A DNA stretch of 64,000 bases from Mesosutterella faecium (GTDB taxonomy: Bacteria > Pseudomonadota > Gammaproteobacteria > Burkholderiales > Burkholderiaceae_F), in contig NZ_JAKZJU020000001.1 of the NCBI RefSeq assembly GCF_022809315.2, positions 1,426,001-1,490,000 of the forward strand, written 5' to 3'. How positions within the stretch are numbered: position 1 is the stretch's first letter; the number at the start of each line of letters is the position of its first letter. Of the stretch, positions 7,879-16,582 are shown piece after piece. Made by a program: the position numbers and the translations under genes. Below the pieces are notes generated by a model. That model made no database searches and was not told the origin of the DNA. It worked only from the letters and a program-made list of their open reading frames with translations.

Positions 7879-8721
7879 ATGGAGAAGGCGAATTCACCAA
7901 CCGGAGGCGCTGCGCCTTCCCCTGAGGCTCTCGCTCCGGCGGCCATAGAGGCAAAGGCTGAGGCGGTGGGTGTCTCGAAGGCCGCCATGAGGCTTTCCCA
8001 ACTCGCGCCCCTTGCGGTCGCGGCAGGTTTTTTCATTGGGTTGGGGGGGCTTTATTTCACGCTGTTCATGGCCGATGACACGCTGTCCTTTGCCGTTCAG
8101 CGCTTTGCGGGCGCCGTTGTCTTCAGCCTGGGCCTTGCCCTGGTCATCATCTGCGGAGCAGAGCTCTTCACGGGCAACTCCCTCATGGTGGCGGCGCGGC
8201 TCTCAGGCCGGATCGGCACGGCACCGATGCTTGCCAACTGGGCCTGGGTCTGGGTTTTCAATTTCATCGGGGCGCTCGCTCTGGTCGCCCTCGTCTACCT
8301 CTCGCAGACCTACGCTCTCGGGAAAATGGGTGCGGCCATGCTGAAAATCGCCTCGGGAAAAGTCTCGATGCCCTGGGCGGTTCTCTTTTTCAAGGGCATT
8401 TTGTGCAATGTTCTTGTCTGCCTTGCGGTATGGATCGGCTTTGCGAGCCGTACGGTCATTGACCGTCTGTTCGCCGTGGTGCTTCCGATATCGGCTTTTG
8501 TCGCCCTGGGGTTTGAACACTGCGTGGCCAATATGTATTTCCTGCCGCTGGGCCTGCTGCTGCTCGCAAGCGGTTTCCCGGTTCCCCCGGGCGTTGATGC
8601 TTCCGCCCTGACGTTCACGGGCGTCGCTTACAACCTGTCGGCGGTCACGCTGGGCAATATCGTGGGCGGGGTGCTGGTCGGAATGGTGTACTGGGCTGCT
8701 TATGGAAGAAAGAGGGCTTGA
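7879..8721 (+). CDS. Formate/nitrite transporter (FNT) family channel
   Basis: A 280-residue inner-membrane protein with six hydrophobic segments (roughly residues 50-75, 85-110, 125-150, 170-195, 205-230, 245-275) and the FNT pattern, including G-A-E-L-F-T-G-N in the second helix region, FFKGILCN near residue 172, and FEHCVANMYF near 213, which resemble the FocA/NirC selectivity motifs. Such proteins are pentameric channels for formate, nitrite or hydrosulfide. The start at 7879 has GGGAGGG eight bases upstream. Earlier in-frame starts lie in the duplicated iadA tail and are rejected. Before the IS1634 insertion it followed iadA by about 100 bases. NarK/NarG elsewhere in the window make formate or nitrite plausible, but the substrate is not proven. 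Confidence 0.85.
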   Translation: MEKANSPTGGAAPSPEALAPAAIEAKAEAVGVSKAAMRLSQLAPLAVAAGFFIGLGGLYFTLFMADDTLSFAVQRFAGAVVFSLGLALVIICGAELFTGNSLMVAARLSGRIGTAPMLANWAWVWVFNFIGALALVALVYLSQTYALGKMGAAMLKIASGKVSMPWAVLFFKGILCNVLVCLAVWIGFASRTVIDRLFAVVLPISAFVALGFEHCVANMYFLPLGLLLLASGFPVPPGVDASALTFTGVAYNLSAVTLGNIVGGVLVGMVYWAAYGRKRA

Positions 8722-8758
8722 AAAGAGAGCAGGCCCGGCGCTTTTGCCGCCGCTGTAG

Positions 8759-8774
8759 AAAAAAGCCGGGACCT
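8759..8774. terminator. Left half of an IS-split bidirectional terminator
   Basis: AAAAAAGCCGG followed by GACCT. Joined to 16586-16606 it makes a strong hairpin with A and T runs at its two ends, suited to ending both the FNT gene (plus) and map (minus). The IS3-family element inserted in its upper part. The last three bases, CCT (8772-8774), are the target duplication. Confidence 0.7.
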
Positions 8775-8802
8775 TGAACTGTCCCTACTTTGTGAGACAG
8801 AA

Positions 8803-9735
8803 TTAATTGAGCGTCGGAGTGGTTTTACCTGTTACCGCTTCCCTGAATTGCCTGGGGGAGCGGTAACTTAATTTCGCTTGAATGCGTTTCTCATTGTAAT
8901 AGGCGCAATAGGCTTCAATTTCCCGCCGGGCCTGGTTAAAAGTCAACAGATTTTTGTCAAAGCGCTTGTCCGGGTGGTACAGCCACTCCGTCTTCAGCGT
9001 TCCGTTTCAGCCCTCCATGACGGCGTTGTCCCAACAGTTCCCTTTGCGTGAATAGTTCTGCTTAAAGCCGTAATCCCGAGCTTGTTTCCTGAACATCGGG
9101 CTGGTTTACAGCACTCCTTGGTCGCTGTGCAGCACAGCCGGTCCGCTGGCCACCGCCTTAAGCGAGTGGAGCGTCTGCATCGCAAGCGCCATATTTTGGC
9201 AGGGGCTCATTTCACAGACGACGATTTCGCGAGTGCAAAGATCCATAACGAGCGAAAGATAGAGCCAGCCAGTTTTAGTTGGAATATAGGTCACATCCGT
9301 CACAAATACCTTGCCCGGCTCCTGTTGAGTAAATTTGCGATTCAGCGTGTTCTCGAGAACAGTCCCGTCGGCCAGCCGCCCCTTTGTGAGGCTGACTCTG
9401 TATGTGTTCTTCCTTCGAATCACGGCCTGGCATCCAAGTTCCTTCATGGTGCGTGCGACTTGGTTGTGTCCGGGTTTTCGTTTATGGCCATCCATGCGAA
9501 GGACTGCCGTCATCCTTCTGACGCCATATCGTCCTTCGTGGCGTTTTTGGAGCACTTTGATGCGATCGCCAAGAGCCTTAGCCGCGAGCACTCTTTTACC
9601 AGGATTTCCAATACGGCGGTAAAAGGTGCTCCGGCTGGCACCTGCAATTTCGCAAGCTCGGGCAACGGGTACCCCGCTGCGATGTGCGCTCTTAATTGCC
9701 GAATCAAGGATGGCACATTGTTTTTTTTGACACAA
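8803..9735 (-). pseudogene. IS3-family orfB (transposase core), broken
   Basis: An rve-type transposase domain with D in VTDVTY, D in LHSDQG and the catalytic Glu in VMEG. Two in-frame nonsense codons break it: TAA at 9108-9106 (after SDQGVL, where Tyr is usual) and TGA at 9009-9007 (after VMEG, where Trp is likely). The frame continues to its natural stop at 8803. It begins in an A-run (TGTGTC followed by eight A) that would serve as a -1 frameshift site from orfA, and the first possible start is only TTG, so expression would need frameshifting. It cannot make an active enzyme now. Confidence 0.88.
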
Positions 9736-9746
9736 GTTCCGCGGTG

Positions 9747-11412
9747 TTTAGGTAGGATCCTTCGAAAGAGCCGGGGCAAGTTCATTCCCGACAGAGATGC
9801 CAATTGCTCCAAAAAGCTCTCTTTCCCGTTTCGAACAGTTCTCAACAGCCCAGGTTAAGTTCCGCTTTATTGCCTTGATCGATGAAGCAATGAGCAACAC
9901 TTCCGGCATGGAGGTAGGAAACGAGGCCTGCTTCAATTTTTCCTGAATGGAACCTCGGATCAACGTGGCCAGCAGCATCATGAAGGCAAGCCCCTGCAGC
10001 TTTGCCCAGTCCTGAACGCCAAGCGCATTGAAGTCCATCTGATGCTTGAGGTAATCGAAATAGGTTTCAACGCCCCAGCGTTTCTTGTACAGGCTGTAGA
10101 TTTCCTCCGGGGTTGCATTGAAGGTGGTTTCCATAACAACTACTCCAAAGGACTTCTCCGCTTCCGGCAGATTTTCCGCTGTATAGCCAGGAATTTGCTT
10201 TTCAATGCACGCGAGATAATTCGCCTGTTCGTCGGCCGCTTCCTGCAGGTTGTGGAAATAGATAACCCGTGTTCCATCCTCGTCCGATGAGACCCGGTAT
10301 TCGACTGCGCACCTGACGGAACGGATTTCTTCCCGGCGCAAGTAGACAAAGCTCTTCAGGCGGCCGCGTCCCCGGTTCATGGCTTCCCGGTACTTGTTCA
10401 TGTTGGAGCTGACCGGCATGATGTACGTGTCGTTCCTTGCAGCAAGCGCCTCCTTGAGTTCCGGTGAGTGGAACCCCCGGTCCATCAGGAACAGGCAGCC
10501 CTCGGAGGAAATGTCCCGGATCATCTCCTTTGCCGCTGACCTGTCGTTCTTGCTGCCGTCAAACATTTTCATGGAGACTGGGCGGTTTCTTGCGACATCG
10601 TAGGCAGTTAGCAGGTTGACCTGCATGCTTTCGAACTTCCGGTACTTGTAGCCGAATTCCGTCATGCCATCCAGCATCGAATATCGGGGAATGGCATGGC
10701 CATCAAGAGCTATCTGAGTTGTTTCGGCCTGCAGGAGTCTTTGGAATTCCAAGGATTCCGTATCCCTTCTTCCAAGGAAATCAAGCAGATTGGCAACGGC
10801 GGTTTCTCCCATCTTCAGGTCCGGGAAGACCACTGCAAGCGCGCTCTTGCGGTAAAGCGTTGAGATGGAGGAAATGGCACGAAAGCCGTTGACTGCGTAA
10901 ATCAGGGCCAGGGCCCAGATCTTCCGGGCGGTTTCGCCCTTGCCGAACGCCTGGCTGAACTGCGACCTGATGCCGGCGGCACACTCCTCGGCCAGGTGAT
11001 ATGCGCCGTATTCCAAAACCGTGTATCTGGCGTCTTCATTGGGAACGTAGCCGTCCTCAAGAGTGATTTTCCCAAGGATCCCTGTTGTGACGGTCTTCCA
11101 CTTGCCCGTCGTGGGATCTTTCGTGTTCTTCATCCCGTAGACGTAGAAATGACCGTTGATCTTCTTGACCATGGTTCCCCGGGGCTTGAGCCTGCGGATT
11201 TCCTCGGGGACGGAATATTTGCCTGATGTATTGGCCATGACGGTGCTTTTTGATATACCTGTCGTATACCTAAATTATAGCAGACTCCGACCTGTTCCGC
11301 AAGAGAAAATTCCAAAAAAATAGGGCCTGAAGGGCCGGATTTCTGGAGGAAAAGCGAATTTGAGGAGTAAAAATGACCGTCTCAGGTCAGAGAATCGGAG
11401 TTCTTACCTAAA
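9747..11412 (-). mobile_element. IS4-family insertion sequence inside the IS3 element
   Basis: A 1666-bp element with ends TTTAGGTA (9747) and TACCTAAA (ending at 11412), inverted repeats that become imperfect further in. It lies between orfA and orfB of the IS3 element. The flanks (9737-9746 and 11413-11422) match at 7 of 10 positions and look like a decayed 10-bp target duplication. Collapsing them restores the orfA frame leading into the frameshift site. One intact transposase gene is present. Confidence 0.85.
9748..11238 (-). CDS. IS4-family transposase
   Basis: A 496-residue transposase with D179 (ALDG), D253 (LMDRGF) and the IS4 Y-x2-R-x3-E-x6-K signature at Y384, R387, E391, K398. The reading frame is complete. 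The stop codon TAA is formed by the very end of the element's terminal repeat, so the coding region uses the entire left end. N-terminal residues 1-100 include a beta-rich start typical of the group, then an all-helical segment before the catalytic domain. Confidence 0.9.
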   Translation of the reverse strand: MANTSGKYSVPEEIRRLKPRGTMVKKINGHFYVYGMKNTKDPTTGKWKTVTTGILGKITLEDGYVPNEDARYTVLEYGAYHLAEECAAGIRSQFSQAFGKGETARKIWALALIYAVNGFRAISSISTLYRKSALAVVFPDLKMGETAVANLLDFLGRRDTESLEFQRLLQAETTQIALDGHAIPRYSMLDGMTEFGYKYRKFESMQVNLLTAYDVARNRPVSMKMFDGSKNDRSAAKEMIRDISSEGCLFLMDRGFHSPELKEALAARNDTYIMPVSSNMNKYREAMNRGRGRLKSFVYLRREEIRSVRCAVEYRVSSDEDGTRVIYFHNLQEAADEQANYLACIEKQIPGYTAENLPEAEKSFGVVVMETTFNATPEEIYSLYKKRWGVETYFDYLKHQMDFNALGVQDWAKLQGLAFMMLLATLIRGSIQEKLKQASFPTSMPEVLLIASSIKAIKRNLTWAVENCSKRERELFGAIGISVGNELAPALSKDPT

Positions 11413-11687
11413 CTCCGAGGAGGTTGTGTTTTGAGCCCAGATGCTCGTCTATGGACTTCAGCAGGCAGTCCAGGACAATCCGCTGTTCCTCAATGGTCCT
11501 CCGGGCTGTCTTAAGTTCTTTGGCCACATTTTCTTTGCCGCGGGATGCAGTTGTTTTATCAGGCATGTTCTTGATCTCCGGGGCTTGGCAACGGACCCCT
11601 CTTTTGAGGATGGGAGCGCCGAACTTTTCAACGTTTTGCACATACCGACGTACATCGCTGGCGCTCATCCCCAAAGCACAGCCCGCC
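11413..11687 (-). pseudogene. IS3-family orfA, distal part
   Basis: The second part of the IS3 orfA: from AAGCALGM on, a helix-turn-helix stretch (SASDVRRYVQ) and a leucine-zipper-like segment (KELKTARRTIEEQR) of the kind that mediates OrfA-OrfB contacts. It is cut off from its 5' part by the IS21-type element and, at the other end, from orfB by the IS4-type element. Joining 16541-16303, 11687-11413 and the sequence after 9746 gives one continuous frame. Confidence 0.8.
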
Positions 11688-11691
11688 GCAT
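11688..11691. repeat. 4-bp target duplication (GCAT), left copy
   Basis: GCAT lies on the left edge of the IS21-type element, and an identical GCAT is at 16303-16306. Collapsing the two restores the IS3 orfA frame, which confirms the boundaries. Confidence 0.75.
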
Positions 11692-11783
11692 TGTGTTGCG
11701 AAGCGAAATAAGTGACCCACCCAATTATTCAAAATGAAGTGACCACCCTCCCATAGTTTTTTACAACAAGAGGGGGTTACGCT

Positions 11784-13118
11784 GTGAATCGTAATTCATT
11801 AAAACAGAGCATAAAGTTTCACTATGAAGGGTCCGGCTTTATGCTCACACAATCAATTCAGCAGAGCATTCTGGCTCTGCATCAGCAGGGGCAGAGCATC
11901 AGGTACATTCACCGTGCGCTGCACGTATCCCGCAAAGCCATCAGGCGCTACATCAACGGCGTCGTTCCGCAGAAAGCCGGCCGGCATCCAGGCCCCGGCC
12001 TTGCCTTCCTGCAGAGCAAAACGGAGAAAGTCAGAGAACTTTTTCTCAAGGCGGAATGCAGCGCTCCGGTGACCATCCGCTTGATCCGGAAGACATACGG
12101 AGTGGAGGTGCGTCAGGACACTTTCAACCGTTTCATCAAAAACTTCCGGCATCAGGTCAAGCTTCAGAACATGCCCTCTCCCGGCAGGTTTGAGACCCAG
12201 CCGGGCGATCAGATGCAGATTGACTTCGGTGAAAAAGACGTTGAGATAGCGGGTCAGCTGACGCGTGTGCACGTTTTTGTTGCTGTCTTAGGTTACTCGA
12301 GGCGCATTTTCGCCATGGCGTTCGAGAAAGAAACCCAGGAGGCCTGGCTGCAGGGGATAGAGCAGGTGTTCATGTATTTTGAAGGTGTTCCGCGGCAGGT
12401 GGTCAGCGACAATGCCGCCTCGCTGGTGGCCTGCCACAAACGCCGGGGCGAGGTTCGCTTTACCGACCGGTACCAGTTCCTGGCAGACCAGTACGATTTC
12501 ACCCCTGTGGCCGCCGCCGTCCGCAAGCCCCGGTCCAAAGGCAAGGTCGAGCGCAGCGTCGGTTACGTCAAGCACAACGCGCTGGCAGGCGTTCGCTTCG
12601 AGTCTTTCGAGCAGCTCAACATGAACCTGCGGGCCTGGTGCGGCCTGACGGCCGACCAGCGTGTGCTGGCCAGCTTTCAGAGCAAGCCCCTGGAACGCTG
12701 GCCCGAAGAAAAGAAAGCGCTTCGTCCGCTGCCCTGCGGGCCTTTGTTTTCAACGATCTGGGTGACGAGAAAGGCAGATAAAAGCGGTTTTATCCGTTTG
12801 GAAAACCGCCTCTATCGACTCCCCGATGCCTGTCGGCTGCAAGAGGTCCGGCTCCGTGTAAGCTCACAAACCCTCGAGGTGTTCTGTGGACAGAAGCCAA
12901 TCATCCGCTTGAATAAAACCGCAGATGTATATTCGCCTCGCCAGCAGCCGATGTCAACCCCGAGAGATGCCTCAAAGACCTTCGAGGAAGAAAAAAAAAT
13001 CCTTCAGCAGGACCCCGTTTATCAGGAGTATCAAAAGGCTGGCCCGGGCATTCCGGGAAACTCTGCGCAGTACAACGCGCTGTTTATTGGGGCTGAACCC
13101 GAAGGAGTTCGGCCATGA
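11784..13118 (+). CDS. istA: IS21-family transposase IstA
   Basis: A 444-residue IstA: N-terminal helix-turn-helix (SIRYIHRALHVSRKAI, residues 38-53), DDE core with D147 (MQIDFGE), D209 (VSDNAAS) and E256 (KGKVERSV), and the usual C-terminal Mu-like domain. The GTG start at 11784 has a strong AGAGGGGG site 8 bases upstream. An ATG at 11841 is the alternative and would give a 425-residue protein. The stop overlaps the istB start (ATGA), a translational coupling typical for the family. The frame is intact, but the partner gene is split. Confidence 0.9.
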   Translation: MNRNSLKQSIKFHYEGSGFMLTQSIQQSILALHQQGQSIRYIHRALHVSRKAIRRYINGVVPQKAGRHPGPGLAFLQSKTEKVRELFLKAECSAPVTIRLIRKTYGVEVRQDTFNRFIKNFRHQVKLQNMPSPGRFETQPGDQMQIDFGEKDVEIAGQLTRVHVFVAVLGYSRRIFAMAFEKETQEAWLQGIEQVFMYFEGVPRQVVSDNAASLVACHKRRGEVRFTDRYQFLADQYDFTPVAAAVRKPRSKGKVERSVGYVKHNALAGVRFESFEQLNMNLRAWCGLTADQRVLASFQSKPLERWPEEKKALRPLPCGPLFSTIWVTRKADKSGFIRLENRLYRLPDACRLQEVRLRVSSQTLEVFCGQKPIIRLNKTADVYSPRQQPMSTPRDASKTFEEEKKILQQDPVYQEYQKAGPGIPGNSAQYNALFIGAEPEGVRP

Positions 13119-13681
13119 GGGAAACCGACAAAGAGCTTAAGGCCTGCGCGGCCCGTCTGAAACTGACATTCATTCGGGACAATCTGGAAGACCTGCTCAA
13201 GACCGCGACTGACAACAAAATGACGGTCCGGGAGGCCCTTGCGTTTCTGTTCGGTGAGGAAATCCGGCGGCGCAATGCCAACCGCTGCTCTATCTGGATG
13301 CGCGGCGCCCATTTCCCGGTGATTAAGGAGCTGGGGGACTTTGACCTCACTTTCCAGCCCTCCATTGATCCGGGGCTTTTCCGAGAAATGTGCAGCCTGG
13401 AGTGGATCGGCAACGGAGAAAATGTCGTCCTGGTCGGGCCTCCGGGGGTTGGGAAGACGCATCTGGCCATCGGGCTGGGAGTCAGAGCCGTCCGCTCCGG
13501 CATGACGGTGCGGTTTTTCAATGCCAAGGATTTAATTGAGTCCCTTTCCAAAGCCTACAGTGAAGGCGCTTTCGAAAACAAACTCAAGGAAATCAACAAG
13601 GCCAGGCTTCTGATCATCGACGAGCTCGGCTATACGCCGCTGTCGCCGGTGCAGACGCAGCTGCTCCTGACTTTTACCTAA
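13115..13681 (+). pseudogene. istB: istB helper ATPase, 5' part (split by IS1634)
   Basis: Codes for residues 1-184 of an IstB/DnaC-like AAA+ helper ATPase, with Walker A GPPGVGKT at 108-115 and Walker B LLIIDELG near 168. From 13666 the frame enters the IS1634 element and stops after five foreign residues. The missing C-terminal third (sensor region SNRP) lies at 15972-16224. The reconstituted gene would encode 267 residues, a normal length. The truncated product keeps the nucleotide-binding motifs but lacks sensor motifs and is presumably inactive. Confidence 0.88.
13417..13665. repeat. Left copy of 249-bp IS1634 target duplication
   Basis: A direct duplicate of 15723-15971, covering the central part of istB, including Walker A. 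Two further bases could be assigned either to the duplication or to the element end. No mismatch was seen on reading. Confidence 0.9.
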
Positions 13682-15722
13682 AAAGCCGTCCTCAACAAGG
13701 ATAAATATCAATACAAACATAAATTTGTGAGGCGTTGATGTTTATCAAGCTTTGTCGTAATTATGTAGTTAGATTAGTGTTAATCATGATATGATGTAAA
13801 TGTCTGACAGGAGCTTTCCCATGGCCATCTCCGTTTCAATCAAGAAGTTCAAGGGTGTGGAATACGTTTACATTTGCGAAAGCTTCCGAGACCCGCTTAC
13901 CCGCAAACCCACCAGCCGTGTGCTGGCCAGCTACGGGAACAAAAAGAAGCTGCTTGAAAAAGACCCGGACGCCATGGAGAAGATCCAGAAACACGCCGAG
14001 CAGCTCAGGGCGGATTCTTCGCTGTACAGCCAGACGATCCAGGAAACAGTATTGTCGCGGGTCGCTGCGCCAAGCGCGGCAGACCGGCGGCCCGACTGCA
14101 GGACCTGTACGCCGGCACCCTACAGGCTTCTGTGGGAGCAGCTGGGAATTTCAAATTATTTTCAGAACTATCGTCACAACTACCGGATCGGCTGGGACGT
14201 GGACAAGACGATTTTCTTTTCTGTCGTTTCACGGCTGATCGCCCCTTCCTCGAAGCGCTCCTCCTGGCTCAACAAGGAAAGATTCGTCTTCGACTTCAGC
14301 GACCTGCGCCTCGATCAGATTTACGACAGCCTGGACATTTTGGCCGACCGCAAGGAAGCTATCATCAAAAAGCTCAATGACGGCATTGGGCGGCTCTACA
14401 AGCGCGACCTGACAATTGCGCTTTATGACGTGACCACACTGTATTTCGAGAGTTTTATTGAAGACGGCCTGCGCCGCCGGGGGATGAGCAAGGAGCATCG
14501 GACCCAGGAGACCCAGGTGGTGCTGGGGCTTCTGGTGGATGCAGACGGCATTCCGTTCAATTACGAAATCTTCCCCGGAAACACAGCCGAAGTTCACACC
14601 CTGATGGAGGTCGTGAAGAAATTCAGCCGGGATTACGGAGTCCAGAATGTCACGGTGGTTGCTGACAGCGGGCTGAACCAGTACATCAATCTCGAGGCGC
14701 TGCAGGAATCCAATTTCAACTTCATTGTGGGCTTCCCTCCCTACATCAAGCTGTCTGTGTCGGACCAGCAGAAATTACTGGACTGCGACGGCTGGCACTG
14801 GAGTTCCAGTCCGGATGACCCTCGGTGGGGAATCAAGGAAATGCCTTTGTCCATTGAGCGCACGGTCGTGGACAAAAGCACCGGCCAGCGAAGACCGGTC
14901 AGCCTCAAGGCCACCTGCATAGCCACCTATTCCGCCAAACGCTTTGAACACGACAGCCAGGAGCTTGAACTCAAGTGGCAGCGTGCTTCCGACCTTGTGG
15001 CAAGAGGCCCCGCCGCTGTGAAAGCGGCGGGGCGAAGCGGCTACAAAGCTTTTATCAAGCCGGGGACCACTAAAGTTGAGCTGAACTCAGCCCTTTACGA
15101 CAAACGCCGCAAGTGGTGTGGATACATGGCGCTGCTCACCAATCTTGATTTGCAGAAGCACAAGCCCGCCGAAATCTACGGCCTTCTGCGGCAGCTCTGG
15201 CGCATTGAGAACAACTTTCGGATGCTCAAGACCGATCTTAGGGCCAGACCTGTGTTCGTTTGGACAGACCAGCATATCCGTGGGCATTTCGTCCTCAACT
15301 ACATCGGCCTGGTTCTCCAGCGGCTTTTAATGAAGAAGCTGCGCGAGTCCGGTCTTGATGTTTCAGGCGCGGAACTCATTCGGGCGCTGGAATCAATGAA
15401 GATCAGCAGGCTGAAGGGGCTGAAGAAGGCTCAGTCTTTCCTCTACTGCTGCAGCAATGAGAACGCGGAGTCGCTCAGCGTCAGGAATGAAAAAGGAGAT
15501 CTTCTCTCTTTACAGGAACTTTGCGACAAGATCCTTAACGCCTGCGGGATCGAGCCTCTGAAAGACCTTGAGACGGCTGAAAGCATCCGCAGGAAATTCC
15601 ATTCTCGCCTGCCTATGGCTTAAAAATTTACCTACATCGCTGGATAGTTTTAAAAACAGCCGAAAGCCTTGAGTACCAGGCTTCCGCACAAGGTTTGATA
15701 AAGAAATCACGGAAAAGTCAGG
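13666..15722 (+). mobile_element. IS1634-family insertion sequence, copy B
   Basis: An element of about 2057 bp with ends CCTGACTTTT (13666) and AAAAGTCAGG (ending at 15722), inserted in istB of the IS21-type element and flanked by a 249-bp direct duplication. It carries one intact transposase gene. It is related to, but clearly different from, the element at 5652-7663, so two distinct IS1634 lineages have entered this locus. Confidence 0.9.
13821..15623 (+). CDS. IS1634-family transposase (copy B)
   Basis: A 600-residue DDE transposase with D203 (YDVTT), D282 (ADSG, where the family more often has ADRG) and E463 in RIENNFRM. It shares the overall pattern of copy A (DVTT, QVVLGL, IPFNYE-type segments, WRIE) but is only distantly similar. 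The start is placed at the ATG at 13821 behind ACAGGAG. An ATG 21 bases upstream has no good binding site. The frame is intact. Confidence 0.9.
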   Translation: MAISVSIKKFKGVEYVYICESFRDPLTRKPTSRVLASYGNKKKLLEKDPDAMEKIQKHAEQLRADSSLYSQTIQETVLSRVAAPSAADRRPDCRTCTPAPYRLLWEQLGISNYFQNYRHNYRIGWDVDKTIFFSVVSRLIAPSSKRSSWLNKERFVFDFSDLRLDQIYDSLDILADRKEAIIKKLNDGIGRLYKRDLTIALYDVTTLYFESFIEDGLRRRGMSKEHRTQETQVVLGLLVDADGIPFNYEIFPGNTAEVHTLMEVVKKFSRDYGVQNVTVVADSGLNQYINLEALQESNFNFIVGFPPYIKLSVSDQQKLLDCDGWHWSSSPDDPRWGIKEMPLSIERTVVDKSTGQRRPVSLKATCIATYSAKRFEHDSQELELKWQRASDLVARGPAAVKAAGRSGYKAFIKPGTTKVELNSALYDKRRKWCGYMALLTNLDLQKHKPAEIYGLLRQLWRIENNFRMLKTDLRARPVFVWTDQHIRGHFVLNYIGLVLQRLLMKKLRESGLDVSGAELIRALESMKISRLKGLKKAQSFLYCCSNENAESLSVRNEKGDLLSLQELCDKILNACGIEPLKDLETAESIRRKFHSRLPMA

Positions 15723-15971
15723 AGAAAATGTCGTCCTGGTCGGGCCTCCGGGGGTTGGGAAGACGCATCTGGCCATCGGGCTGGGAGTCAGAGCCGTCCG
15801 CTCCGGCATGACGGTGCGGTTTTTCAATGCCAAGGATTTAATTGAGTCCCTTTCCAAAGCCTACAGTGAAGGCGCTTTCGAAAACAAACTCAAGGAAATC
15901 AACAAGGCCAGGCTTCTGATCATCGACGAGCTCGGCTATACGCCGCTGTCGCCGGTGCAGACGCAGCTGCT
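15723..15971. repeat. Right copy of 249-bp IS1634 target duplication
   Basis: A second copy of 13417-13665. An ATG-containing open frame from 15808 runs through the duplicate into the rest of istB, but lacks the N-terminus and Walker A as a translated unit. Confidence 0.9.
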
Positions 15972-16224
15972 GTACCACCTGGTTGCGCTGAGGTATGAGA
16001 AGAAAAGCCTCATTGTGACGAGCAACCGTCCGGCAGGACAGTGGGAGCTGTTTATGGGCGATAAAGCGGCTTCCAATGCGATTTTGGACCGGCTGCTCCA
16101 TCACTGCACTGCCCTTGCGATTAAAGGCGAGAGCTACCGAATCCATGAGAGCAGGATGAGAAAGTTAAAGAGAAAGGCCAAAGAGAAGAAGGAGGAGGCT
16201 GCAGAGAGCACCCAGGCCAATTGA
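15972..16224 (+). pseudogene. istB: istB helper ATPase, 3' part
   Basis: Completes istB after the IS1634 insertion: YHLVALRYEKKS, the SNRP sensor motif, then GDKAAS..LDRLLHH and a Lys/Glu-rich tail. With the preceding duplicate it forms an open frame from 15808, which might produce a 138-residue C-terminal fragment, but no function is expected. Confidence 0.85.
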
Positions 16225-16302
16225 TTTTCGGTATCGTTACGTACGATGGGGTGGTTACCTAATTGTGAATTTTTGGCGGGTAACTCATTTTGCACAATGA
16301 CA

Positions 16303-16541
16303 GCATTGTACGATTGACAAACAGCGTACACCCTGACAGCCTGCCACGCCATGGCTTCAGTTCTTTTCCGCCAGCTGTTATCCAGGCTCCATGAAACATC
16401 ACCACGATCAAATGCCGCTTGCCAGTTTTCTACGCTAATGCGGGCCAATCCCAGCTGTTTTGGGATCGTAAAGGATCGAGCTCCCAGCCTCAGTAACGTC
16501 AATACTTTTTGACGAATTTCAATCGAGATCTTTTTGGACAT
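16303..16541 (-). pseudogene. IS3-family orfA, proximal part
   Basis: The N-terminal part of the IS3 orfA, from ATG at 16541 (MSKKISIEIRQ...) with a helix-turn-helix region (LLRLGARS..IPKQLGL). It ends at the IS21 insertion inside an Ala codon. The frame in fact reads on into the IS21 end to 16134, giving a fusion with no expected role. The first four bases, 16303-16306, are the GCAT target duplication. Confidence 0.8.
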
Positions 16542-16582
16542 GAAAATCCCCAGAAAGTGTCTCACCTTCTGGGGACAGTTCA

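Larger units (their letters stand above)
11692..16302 (+). mobile_element. IS21-family insertion sequence, interrupted by IS1634 copy B
   Basis: Ends begin TGT and carry imperfect inverted repeats, AAATAAGTGACCCACC on the left and AAATGAGTTACCCGCC on the right, followed on both sides by a second shared block containing ACCACCC, the multiple terminal repeats expected for IS21. The target duplication is GCAT. It carries istA and istB overlapping at ATGA. Without the IS1634 insertion and its 249-bp duplication it would be about 2.3 kb, a normal size. The element sits inside codon Ala of the IS3 orfA. istB is broken, so it should not transpose on its own. Confidence 0.87.
8775..16582 (-). mobile_element. 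IS3-family (IS150-like) element, interrupted by nested insertions
   Basis: The outer element of the nest. Ends: TGAACTGTCCC plus GTGAGACA at 8775, and the same motifs inverted ending at 16582. Flanking target duplication is CCT (8772-8774 and 16583-16585), the 3 bp usual for IS3. Genes run on the minus strand: orfA in two pieces (16541-16303 and 11687-11413), then orfB (9735-8803). Removing the IS4-type element with its roughly 10-bp duplication and the IS21-type element with its 4-bp duplication leaves about 1517 bp, a normal IS150-group size. It is dead: orfA is split and orfB has two stops. Confidence 0.85.

Noticed and set aside
5652-15722. Composite transposon flanked by two IS1634 elements
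   Set aside because: The two elements differ in sequence and each has its own separate target duplication, so they inserted independently and do not mobilise the intervening DNA as one unit by evidence here.
15808-16224. Separate short ATPase gene
   Set aside because: It is the duplicated middle plus the 3' end of istB, lacking the N-terminus and an initiation site.
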